From the NCBI GenBank assembly GCA_021201235.1, contig JAJQFI010000027.1:96897-160896 (forward strand): a stretch of DNA of 64,000 nt, given 5' to 3'. This stretch comes from Oscillospiraceae bacterium (GTDB lineage Bacteria > Bacillota > Clostridia > Oscillospirales > Ruminococcaceae). Positions within the stretch are counted from its first letter, which is position 1; the number at the start of each line of letters is the position of its first letter. Shown here piece by piece: positions 58,274 to 64,000 of the stretch. The notes beneath the pieces were generated by a model, which saw only the letters and a program-made list of their open reading frames with translations, did no database searches and was not told where the DNA came from. The translations under genes and the position numbers were made by a program.

Positions 58274-59629
58274 TCAGAGTTTTCTATATAACGTGAAGTA
58301 CATCGTCAGGAAGCAAGCGAGACCGCCAACGAGATTTGAAATCGGTTCGGCAAGAAATACGCCGTCGGTTCCGAGCCCCATAAACATCGGCAGGAATATC
58401 GTCAGCGGGACGACTATCACTACTTTTCTTAAAGTCGAGAAGAACACCGCCCTCTTGGATTTTCCGAGTCCGACAAAGGTCGATTGCCCCATGAATTGCA
58501 GGCTCATGAACACAAAGCCCATGAAATAGATCCGCAAGGCTCTTGCTCCGAGCTCTATCGTTTCGGAATCGTTTGAAAAGATTCTGATGAATAAAGTGGG
58601 AAACAGCTCAACGGCGAGCCACATAAGAGCTGTGTAGACAATTCCCGTTATCGCCATGAAGCGGATGCCCTGCTTGACACGATCATTCTTTCCGGCGCCG
58701 TAGTTATATCCGAGCACCGGCTGTCCGCCGCTGCTTATTCCGGTTATCGGAAGAGAAACAATTTCACGGACACTGTTTATAATGGTCATGATTCCGACGT
58801 ACAGGTCGCCGCCGTAGCTTTGCAGAGTTACATTGCACACAATCTGGACAAGGCAGTTTGTTGCCTGCTGCATGAAGCCGCTCACTCCGAGGCTCAGAAC
58901 GTTTTTGACCGTATGGGCTTTGAGCTTCATATATCGTATTTTAAGCGATATGCCCGTCTTGTTTGAAATCAGAAAGCGCATCACCCAGATTGCGGAAACG
59001 CATTGGCTTATAACCGTTGCAAGCGCCGCGCCCTGAACTCCCATCGAGAAGCCGAAAATCAGAATCGGGTCAAGAATGAGATTCAGAACAGCACCGATGA
59101 TTGTCGTCCACATAGCAGTCCTCGGAAATCCGAGTGCGCTTATGAAGCCGTTCATTCCGGTAACTGTCATCGAAAAGATGACTCCGCAGAGATAGATCCT
59201 CAGGTAGCTTTCGGCATAGATGATAGTGTCGTCGCTTGCGCCGAGCAGGTAGAGCATCGGCGTTCTGACGGCATAGCACAAGACCGTGACAGCAACGGAT
59301 GTGCAGAGAATCATGGTAAAAACATTGCCCATGATTTCCCGGGCTCTCTCCTCATTCTTAGCTCCACGCTGTATCGAAAAAAGTGGTGCGCCGCCGGTTC
59401 CGAACAGGTTTGCAAACGCTAAAATCAGGGTTGTAATCGGAAAAGTAACTCCGACACCCGTCAGAGCAAGATTGCCTATGTCAGGCAGGTGACCGATATA
59501 GATTCGGTCGACGATGTTATAGAGCAACTGCACCAGTTGAGCAATCGTCAGTGGCACAGCCTGCGCTGTAATGTTTCTCGAGACCTTGCCAACGGAAAAA
59601 TCCCTCTGAGTGTCCCCTTCCTTTGCCGT
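58274..59629 (-). CDS. MATE family efflux protein with apparent ACG start
   Basis: A 12-helix multidrug and toxin extrusion protein. From GTG 59557 the frame gives 427 residues but lacks the first helix segment. The frame continues upstream through 'RDFSVGKVSRNITAQAVPLT', which reads like a normal MATE N-terminus. At 59627-59629, six bases after GGAGGG, stands ACG where ATG is expected ('[M]AKEGDTQRDFSVGK'), giving 451 residues, the usual length. No canonical start exists between the ribosome binding site and GTG 59557. So the start codon appears mutated (T to C), which would lower or abolish translation. Confidence 0.8.
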   Translation of the reverse strand, partial: TAKEGDTQRDFSVGKVSRNITAQAVPLTIAQLVQLLYNIVDRIYIGHLPDIGNLALTGVGVTFPITTLILAFANLFGTGGAPLFSIQRGAKNEERAREIMGNVFTMILCTSVAVTVLCYAVRTPMLYLLGASDDTIIYAESYLRIYLCGVIFSMTVTGMNGFISALGFPRTAMWTTIIGAVLNLILDPILIFGFSMGVQGAALATVISQCVSAIWVMRFLISNKTGISLKIRYMKLKAHTVKNVLSLGVSGFMQQATNCLVQIVCNVTLQSYGGDLYVGIMTIINSVREIVSLPITGISSGGQPVLGYNYGAGKNDRVKQGIRFMAITGIVYTALMWLAVELFPTLFIRIFSNDSETIELGARALRIYFMGFVFMSLQFMGQSTFVGLGKSKRAVFFSTLRKVVIVVPLTIFLPMFMGLGTDGVFLAEPISNLVGGLACFLTMYFTLYRKL

Positions 59630-59759
59630 ATGTATCCCTCCAAAGTGGTTTTGTAATTATATTTTAGCATGTTCAGTTCGAAAAGTAAAGGTGCCAGAAA
59701 GTTCTGCTTCAAAAAAACTAACCGGCAACCTTTTGGTCAAAAAATTTGTTGTTGATAGG

Positions 59760-59788
59760 TTGACAAAAATGTATTACCGTGATATACT
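59760..59788 (+). promoter_or_regulatory. Promoter of Phd-like antitoxin gene
   Basis: TTGACA (59760-59765), 17-nt spacer, TATACT (59783-59788), 25 bp before the start codon. Confidence 0.8.
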
Positions 59789-59812
59789 ATCAGTAAGGAG
59801 GTGAACGGCATC

Positions 59813-60133
59813 ATGTTGAATCTCAGAAGCGCAATAGAAAATACCGTTCCGATTACTTTGTTCAACCGAGGACAGGCAGGCAAAATTTTTGAAGATGTCA
59901 AACGTGACGGAGCAAAGGTCGTAATCAAAAACAATGTCGCTGAGTGTGTCCTCCTCTCGCCGGAGGAATATATCAGGCTGATGGATGAGGTTGAAGACGC
60001 AAGACTTCTCACTATAGCCAATGAACGCATGGCACACTATGACCCGAGTAAAACCATTCCTGCGGAGGAGGTTTACAAAGAGCTTGGAATTACTGAAGAA
60101 GACTTCGAAGACGTAGATGTTGAAATTGAATAG
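59813..60133 (+). CDS. Phd/YefM-family antitoxin, no toxin partner visible
   Basis: A 106-residue protein. Residues 1-60 match the Phd/YefM fold: 'VPITLFNRGQAGKIFEDVKR' and 'VVIKNNVAECVLLSPEEYIR', which bind DNA as dimers. The C-terminal part is helical and acidic ('EVYKELGITEEDFEDVDVEI'), the usual toxin-binding tail. AAGGAGGTGA precedes the ATG at 59813. A RelE- or Doc-type toxin gene would be expected directly downstream, but a terminator begins ten bases after the stop and no such ORF follows. Confidence 0.8.
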   Translation: MLNLRSAIENTVPITLFNRGQAGKIFEDVKRDGAKVVIKNNVAECVLLSPEEYIRLMDEVEDARLLTIANERMAHYDPSKTIPAEEVYKELGITEEDFEDVDVEIE

Positions 60134-60142
60134 ATATAGTTA

Positions 60143-60190
60143 ATCCCCACCCATGCTCGAATTTAGCACAGGTGGGGGGTTGCATTTTCA
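60143..60190 (+). terminator. Terminator of antitoxin gene
   Basis: CCCCACC (60145-60151) pairs with GGTGGGG (60171-60177), with an inner TGCT/AGCA helix; TTGCATTTTC follows. Confidence 0.75.
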
Positions 60191-60208
60191 TCCAAAACAT
60201 GCTATAAT
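60180..60208 (+). promoter_or_regulatory. Promoter of candidate small RNA
   Basis: TTGCAT (60180-60185), 17-nt spacer, TATAAT (60203-60208). It follows directly on the antitoxin terminator. Confidence 0.75.
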
Positions 60209-60214
60209 AGCATT

Positions 60215-60322
60215 GGTGGTGGGTGAGGCGATTTGCCGCTCCGCCGTCCCTGCTTAGCAGGAAACTGATTAAGAAATCTGCAATCGCAGGAATCATTTCT
60301 TGCGATTGCAGGTTTCTTTTTT
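60215..60322 (+). ncRNA. Candidate small RNA
   Basis: A promoter with TATAAT at 60203 and a 15-bp terminator hairpin at 60274-60315 followed by six Ts frame a transcript of about 108 nt that has no ribosome binding site or plausible reading frame. It contains two further hairpins: GAG-g-CG/CG-CTC near 60225-60244 and CCTGC-TTA-GCAGG at about 60249-60261. I do not recognise the family. Rejected alternatives: a peptide gene (a stop occurs early and no AGGAGG is present) and an attenuator (the next gene has its own promoter at 60397). Confidence 0.6.
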
Positions 60323-60341
60323 ATTTACAGGACAAATTTTG

Positions 60342-60382
60342 GGACTGACATTTGGCTTTTTGCCGATATCAGTCCTCTTTTT
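60342..60382 (+). terminator. Second terminator after the small RNA
   Basis: GGACTGA (60342-60348) pairs with TCAGTCC (60369-60375), with an inner GGC/GCC helix, then TCTTTTT. No gene lies between it and the previous terminator. Confidence 0.7.
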
Positions 60383-60396
60383 AGTACTAGCTTTGA

Positions 60397-60425
60397 TTGA
60401 CACAGGGATTTTGCAGTGGTACAAT
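60397..60425 (+). promoter_or_regulatory. Promoter of two tiny membrane peptides
   Basis: TTGACA (60397-60402), 17-nt spacer, TACAAT (60420-60425). Confidence 0.85.
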
Positions 60426-60457
60426 GTGCTTGAAAGTAAACGAAAGGAGGCATCTGT

Positions 60458-60568
60458 ATGAAAATTGTAATAGTTTTAAGTATGATAAGCATTGCGCTTT
60501 CGGCAGTCTCAGTTGTACTCGCTGTCATATTGCTCGTGAAAGCCATCAAAGCCTTTAAGGAGAAGTAA
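60458..60568 (+). CDS. 36-residue membrane peptide
   Basis: ATG 60458 lies behind AAAGGAGG and 33 bp after a strong promoter. The peptide is one hydrophobic helix ('IVIVLSMISIALSAVSVVLA') with a basic end ('VKAIKAFKEK'). It is the first of two similar peptides on one transcript that ends at a terminator (60722-60744). This layout recalls type I toxin peptides or small membrane regulators, but no antisense RNA is evident. Function unknown. Confidence 0.65.
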   Translation: MKIVIVLSMISIALSAVSVVLAVILLVKAIKAFKEK

Positions 60569-60621
60569 GCGTTGTCAATGCGATAACCGCGGTATGGTCA
60601 TCTCAGAAAGGAGACAAAATC

Positions 60622-60723
60622 ATGAGAGCCTTAAGATTTTTAAGCGCGTATTTTTTCGCGATTGGTGCTGTCAAGCTTATAATCGCGTTGGTAATGCTCG
60701 CAAAAGACAAAAAGCAAAACTGA
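60622..60723 (+). CDS. 33-residue membrane peptide
   Basis: ATG 60622 follows GAAAGGAGACAAAATC. The peptide is a single helix ('FFAIGAVKLIIALVMLA') flanked by basic residues at both ends ('MRALRFL', 'KDKKQN'). It is co-transcribed with the 36-residue peptide 53 bp upstream; its stop codon overlaps the terminator stem. Function unknown. Confidence 0.65.
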   Translation: MRALRFLSAYFFAIGAVKLIIALVMLAKDKKQN

Positions 60724-60744
60724 GCGACCTTGGTCGCTCTTTTG
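60722..60744 (+). terminator. Terminator of the peptide operon
   Basis: GAGCGAC (60722-60728) pairs with GTCGCTC (60733-60739), then TTTT. Confidence 0.85.
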
Positions 60745-60831
60745 CCTCATAATTCGGATTTAGTCTGATGCATCTTTATCCAGAATATGCTACAATTAGT
60801 TCAGAAACATCAGAAAAGGTATAAATGAAAG

Positions 60832-60864
60832 AAGCAGTCCGCCATCACAGCGAACTGCTTTTTT
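60832..60864. terminator. Terminator next to sigma factor gene
   Basis: AAGCAGT (60832-60838) pairs with ACTGCTT (60854-60860), then TTTTTT on the plus strand and CTTTCATTT on the minus strand. It ends the leftward sigma gene; a TACAAT at about 60790 could start a short rightward transcript. Confidence 0.7.
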
Positions 60865-60865
60865 A

Positions 60866-62257
60866 CTACAGAATATAGCTCGTCACGCAGTCATACCAAT
60901 GAACGAACCTATTCCCGTTGACGGTTATGGTCTCGTTCTTCGGCAGGAGCTCGCTCCACGGCTTTTGATACTTCCCTATTGCCCAGGTGTCGGCGTTGAA
61001 GCGACGCCAGAGGATGGTTTTGCCATTCTCGTCAAGATACTGCTCGCTGGCGACGCCGTCCTGGTAGTTCTCGATGTCGACGACACAGACTGTGTCGTAA
61101 GCTTTCCCACCGATGGTAACGGTGTAGCGACCAACGACGTCAAGGACGTTCTTGGAGCCGGTACAGGTGATGCTGTCGACGCTGTCGCCGTCCCGAGTGA
61201 TAATGCCCTTCGGGGCGAGATTCACCTCGTTGCCGCAGTTGTCCTCGCCGAAGCCCCAGTTGTCGAGGAAGTCGTCACCGTCAAGGAAGGTGTAGAGTTT
61301 GCGGACGCCGTCCTCGGTGTGACTTTCGGCTAAGATTCTCGAATGCGTGTCGGTGAGCTGAGCGACGAAGGTGCGGCAGACGGGGTTGTCGCCGGTGGCG
61401 TTCTGGTCCATCGGGTCGAATTCCGTTGCGTGAATCTCAACGCCCTCGATGCCGTGGACGGTCGCCCTGCCGGTGACCTCCATCAGGACCTCCTCGGTCT
61501 TTTTCTTTTCGGGGAAGTCGTACATCGCCCAACTGAGCTTTTCGCCGAGCCTCGGGACCAGAAACCATCCCATCATCTCCTCCCATTTGACTGGAAACGG
61601 CTCGAGCGGGGACTTTTCGATTCTGTATTCCGGAATCATTTCCGGCATGATGTTTAATGTGTTGTTCATAATGACCTCTTCTTTCTTGGGGGCGAGCCGT
61701 TCGGGGAACTTCCCCCGCAAGCGGCTTTTCGCGTAGTGCAGGCGGCTTTTGACGGTGCCGACGGGGATTCCGAGAATTTTCGCAATATCCGCCTGCGGGA
61801 GCTGTTTGAGATAGTAGAGCCGGAGGATTTCGCTGTCGCGGTCAGAGAGCTCACCGAGAGCCTCCGAGACGTCGCTCTTAAGAGAAATTCCGTGGATTCC
61901 GATTGAAAGCTTCTCCTCGGGGACGCTTTCGATATCCACAAGCTCGAGCTCGCGCGCCATCTCGCGGTAGCGGTCGCGGCACTTGTTGCGGGCGATGCCG
62001 ACAATCCAAGCCTTGAAGCTGTCGCGGTTCTCAAGCCTCTCAAAGCCGAGATAAGCCGCGAGATAGACCTCCTGCAGGACGTCTTCAGCTTCACTTACCG
62101 GGATTTTGAACTTGACGTATCTTTCGACAGCGTTCCTGTTCTCCCGCAAAAGCCTTTCAAATTCGGTCTGCAAAGCAGTTTCCAAAGCCCTCACCTCCGA
62201 ATACTTATTAAAAACGGTTTCACTTATATAGTCGCGCAAATTACGAAAAAGGTTCAA
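60866..62257 (-). CDS. ECF-type sigma factor with long C-terminal extension
   Basis: A 463-residue protein. Residues 25-105 are sigma region 2 ('SEAEDVLQEVYLAAYLGFER', 'SFKAWIVGIARNKCRDRYRE') and 130-185 region 4 ('ILRLYYLKQLPQADIAKILG', 'PVGTVKSRLHYAKSRL'). Residues 197-463 are a separate beta-rich domain of unknown function ('YRIEKSPLEPFPVKWEEMMG'). An ATG at codon 197 (61667-61669) has AGAGG five bases upstream, so the second domain may also be translated alone. It could sense a signal or be an enzyme. A terminator and tRNA-His lie upstream. Confidence 0.78.
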   Translation of the reverse strand: MNLFRNLRDYISETVFNKYSEVRALETALQTEFERLLRENRNAVERYVKFKIPVSEAEDVLQEVYLAAYLGFERLENRDSFKAWIVGIARNKCRDRYREMARELELVDIESVPEEKLSIGIHGISLKSDVSEALGELSDRDSEILRLYYLKQLPQADIAKILGIPVGTVKSRLHYAKSRLRGKFPERLAPKKEEVIMNNTLNIMPEMIPEYRIEKSPLEPFPVKWEEMMGWFLVPRLGEKLSWAMYDFPEKKKTEEVLMEVTGRATVHGIEGVEIHATEFDPMDQNATGDNPVCRTFVAQLTDTHSRILAESHTEDGVRKLYTFLDGDDFLDNWGFGEDNCGNEVNLAPKGIITRDGDSVDSITCTGSKNVLDVVGRYTVTIGGKAYDTVCVVDIENYQDGVASEQYLDENGKTILWRRFNADTWAIGKYQKPWSELLPKNETITVNGNRFVHWYDCVTSYIL

Positions 62258-62276
62258 GCACTTTTCAGGAAGAGTG

Positions 62277-62308
62277 CAAAAAAAGCGGCTTCAAACCGAA
62301 GCCGCTTT
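62277..62308 (-). terminator. tRNA-His terminator
   Basis: AAAGCGGCTTC pairs perfectly with GAAGCCGCTTT around a five-base loop; seven Ts follow on the minus strand. Confidence 0.9.
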
Positions 62309-62313
62309 CATTC

Positions 62314-62391
62314 TGGGGTGGATAATCGGACTCGAACCGATGGTCTTCAGAACCACAATCTGACGCGTTAACCAACTACGCTATACCCACC
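62314..62391 (-). tRNA. tRNA-His (GTG)
   Basis: Minus-strand cloverleaf: the extra G-1 (62391) typical of tRNA-His pairs with C73, acceptor GTGGGTA with TATCCAC, anticodon loop TTGTGGT giving GTG, T arm with GGTTCGAGTCC, CCA encoded at 62314-62316. A promoter (TTGCAT, 17 nt, TATAAT) lies at 62412-62440. Confidence 0.95.
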
Positions 62392-62411
62392 ATTTGCTGA
62401 ACAACAGTGTG

Positions 62412-62440
62412 ATTATATCACAAGTTGCGGGAAAATGCAA
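62412..62440 (-). promoter_or_regulatory. tRNA-His promoter
   Basis: Minus strand TTGCAT (62435-62440), 17-nt spacer, TATAAT (62412-62417). Confidence 0.75.
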
Positions 62441-62485
62441 TAGGGAATTTGAAAAAGTTTTTTGGGGAAAAATCCCCCGAGCCTT

Positions 62486-63331
62486 TTATCCTATCATCTG
62501 CTTCAACGGTGTACCATGTTCATCGTGCCACATAGCATTGCCACTCAACGATGCGCCGCCGATAAAGCCTGCCGCTGCGCTTGGACTTGTCATCAGGATA
62601 TCAGCAATAAGTTCGTGCTCATCATTAATTTTGTCTGCATACTTTTTGCGAGCCTTAATCACATTTTCCGGACAACTTTTTGCAATAACCGGATTGACAA
62701 CGCTACCCTTAAGAATGACAAAACCGTCATTGGTTCTCTTACCTGTTGCACGACATTTTCTATACTCCATATGTAGTAACGGTTCACCTGCACCTGTTTC
62801 GGAAGCTTGCGACAAAAGCGGTTCAAACACCTTGTGCCCAAGAGCGCCCATTACTATTTTTGCATAGTCAATAAATTCCTCAAGTTCGCTTTCAGTCTCC
62901 TCCGTAATGTTTCCAGGATTGGGATCGTTACCGTTTTTCACCTGATAGCGTCCGGCTTCCATTGCAAGGTTACAAAAACGGTTCTCAAGGTAGCTTATCT
63001 CCGTTGGTCCGAAAGAATTGTTGGTAGTAGTAAACATAACTGCCTCTGTCCAATCAATTGATTGGTGAGGTTCCTGTATGCGAAGCAGTAGTCCTTTACC
63101 GTTCTTTCTGACACCAGCCTGACCAACATAGACAATCTGGTCATAGTTTTCGTCTGTTCCAAAAAGGAAATAAACCCCACTTTGTTGCAGATACTCAATA
63201 TCCTTACACCTATCCAACGCAGTTCTTGGAATTTTATAAGCGATGCCAGTCCAGTTAGCAAGGGAGCATTTTATCCTGCCGGTCGCTTCGCCATCCATTA
63301 GAAATAATTTTATTGTCTTGCTTCGTGCCAT
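62486..63331 (-). CDS. GIY-YIG nuclease family protein with DUF4357
   Basis: A 281-residue protein. Near residue 50, 'QSGVYFLFGTDENYDQ' and 'IVYVGQAGVRKNGKGL' form the GIY-YIG module (here GVY...VYVG), with 'TEISYLENRFCNLAME' holding the likely metal-binding Glu. The C-terminal 60 residues ('ILMTSPSAAAGFIGGASLSG', 'AMWHDEHGTPLKQM') are DUF4357. Proteins of this pairing are often linked to mobile elements or defence islands. The start at ATG 63331 follows GGAGGAGCTC. Confidence 0.82.
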   Translation of the reverse strand: MARSKTIKLFLMDGEATGRIKCSLANWTGIAYKIPRTALDRCKDIEYLQQSGVYFLFGTDENYDQIVYVGQAGVRKNGKGLLLRIQEPHQSIDWTEAVMFTTTNNSFGPTEISYLENRFCNLAMEAGRYQVKNGNDPNPGNITEETESELEEFIDYAKIVMGALGHKVFEPLLSQASETGAGEPLLHMEYRKCRATGKRTNDGFVILKGSVVNPVIAKSCPENVIKARKKYADKINDEHELIADILMTSPSAAAGFIGGASLSGNAMWHDEHGTPLKQMIG

Positions 63332-63440
63332 GAGCTCCTCCGTCATTCTCCTGGTAGTCTGTTAAGGAATTCAATTCTGATAATCCTTTGACGTTTATAT
63401 TGTACCATAGTAGGTTTCTTTTTTCAATACTTATTCTAAA

Positions 63441-64000
63441 TTATAGGTTAACTTTTGATTTTCGTAGCCTACTGCTATGTTTAAAAGAATTACTAATGCT
63501 CGTCAAAAACGAAGAAGACGCCTTTTGGCGTCTTCTTTTGTAGCTCGCTTCGCGAGCTATTGCTATTGGTGCAGTTCTCCAATCCAAATCCGAACCGTTC
63601 CCATCGGAAGATATTGCGCTTCTCACATCATCAAACGTAATCGTTTTTGTGCCTTCCTTGAAATTGAAAGTCAGAAGCATTTTGTCATCGTACAGATAGA
63701 TTGAATTGACAAACGTGTCTATCAGCTTTTTTCGATGGGACTTCTGACTCACGTCAAGCTTGCGGAAACGATGCAACCAGAAGGTTATGAATTCTTTGCT
63801 TATCTTCGGCTTTGAAATCTTTTCGTTGGTAATCCTAATCTCCAAATCTTCTTTCGTCGCTTCCAATTCTTCAAGCCGTGACTTTGTGGATTTTGTAAGT
63901 ATGCCCTGTTGGATAGCGTTTAAGATGTTCTGAATTGCGGTTTCTGCCTCTCTGAGTTGTTGCTCATAAAGCGGGAGGTTGACATTATCCCTATCTTGTA
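63441..64000 (-). CDS. Large serine recombinase, C-terminal end (5' part off window)
   Basis: About 186 codons of the C-terminus are visible; the N-terminal catalytic domain lies beyond the right edge. The coiled coil ('LYEQQLREAETAIQNILNAI', 'KSRLEELEATKEDLEIRI') and the final fold ('RLKLIDTFVNSIYLYDDKML' region, 'FNFKEGTKTITFDDVRSAIS') are typical of clostridial recombinases. After 'DLDWRTAPI', where relatives end, the frame runs on for about 40 residues through two hairpins. A stop codon may have been lost. It marks a second mobile element to the right. Confidence 0.75.
   Translation of the reverse strand, partial: QDRDNVNLPLYEQQLREAETAIQNILNAIQQGILTKSTKSRLEELEATKEDLEIRITNEKISKPKISKEFITFWLHRFRKLDVSQKSHRKKLIDTFVNSIYLYDDKMLLTFNFKEGTKTITFDDVRSAISSDGNGSDLDWRTAPIAIAREASYKRRRQKASSSFLTSISNSFKHSSRLRKSKVNL
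63512..63559. terminator. Double hairpin inside the recombinase 3' end
   Basis: AAGAAGACGCC/GGCGTCTTCTT (63512-63537) and TAGCTCGC/GCGAGCTA (63541-63559), both perfect, with T-tracts. These look like terminator structures normally placed after the stop codon. Confidence 0.7.

Noticed and set aside
60168..60180. Plus-strand run of six Gs
   Set aside because: Part of the terminator stem of the antitoxin gene, not in the GTG(n)TA minus-strand context within a gene.

Overview
The window reads as a chromosomal contig from an anaerobic, gut-type Firmicute of the class Clostridia, probably near the Ruminococcaceae/Oscillospiraceae. I infer this from the large serine recombinases, the FrhB-type iron-sulfur proteins in a glycan cluster, DUF3789 and RepA_N proteins, strong AGGAGG ribosome binding sites and sigma-A promoters. 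Genus and species cannot be read from it. GC content and gene density shift between blocks, which fits a core chromosome carrying acquired islands.

Left core (1-11.0 kb): a leftward run of oligoendopeptidase F, ROK glucokinase, RuvX, an acetyltransferase and an ECF transporter S component, then the rightward rplM-rpsI ribosomal operon behind a textbook promoter. From 6.1 to 10.2 kb lies a patch of small accessory genes, many broken: a HAD remnant fused to a YjbR remnant, an MNT/HEPN pair, GNAT acetyltransferases, a decayed S51 peptidase-like gene between direct repeats, tRNA-Pro and a frameshifted GNAT.

Mobile block (about 11.2-28.3 kb): a leftward integration/replication module (XRE regulator, RepA-like AAA ATPase, a resolvase-fold protein without catalytic residues, a large serine recombinase, two unknown proteins), a PD-(D/E)XK cassette between two copies of one terminator repeat, an in-frame fusion of a RepA_N initiator to a second serine recombinase, tiny membrane peptides, a sigma-like factor, XRE repressors, an ImmA-like peptidase with an internal stop, and a Y-family polymerase/YolD-like operon. 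An SDR oxidoreductase and an HPr-like protein follow.

Surface-glycan cluster (30.5-55 kb, all leftward): sugar transferase, ugd, rfbF-rfbG-rfbH, a TPP enzyme and an SDR that together match the CDP-yersiniose (branched 3,6-dideoxyhexose) pathway, plus GT8, GT2 and GT4 glycosyltransferases, a pyruvyltransferase, flippase, polymerase and FrhB-like proteins. Two acyltransferase genes are each out of frame at a run of six or seven Gs near the 5' end. The same GTG(6-8)TA motif occurs at two more places in or beside the cluster, which suggests phase variation or recombination sites.

Right core (55-64 kb): a DUF3789 peptide, a radical SAM protein plus flavodoxin divergent from an HxlR regulator, a formate/nitrite-family channel, a MATE exporter whose start appears to be ACG, an orphan Phd-type antitoxin, a candidate small RNA, two tiny membrane peptides, an ECF sigma factor with a long extension, tRNA-His, a GIY-YIG/DUF4357 protein, and the C-terminal end of another serine recombinase that runs off the window.
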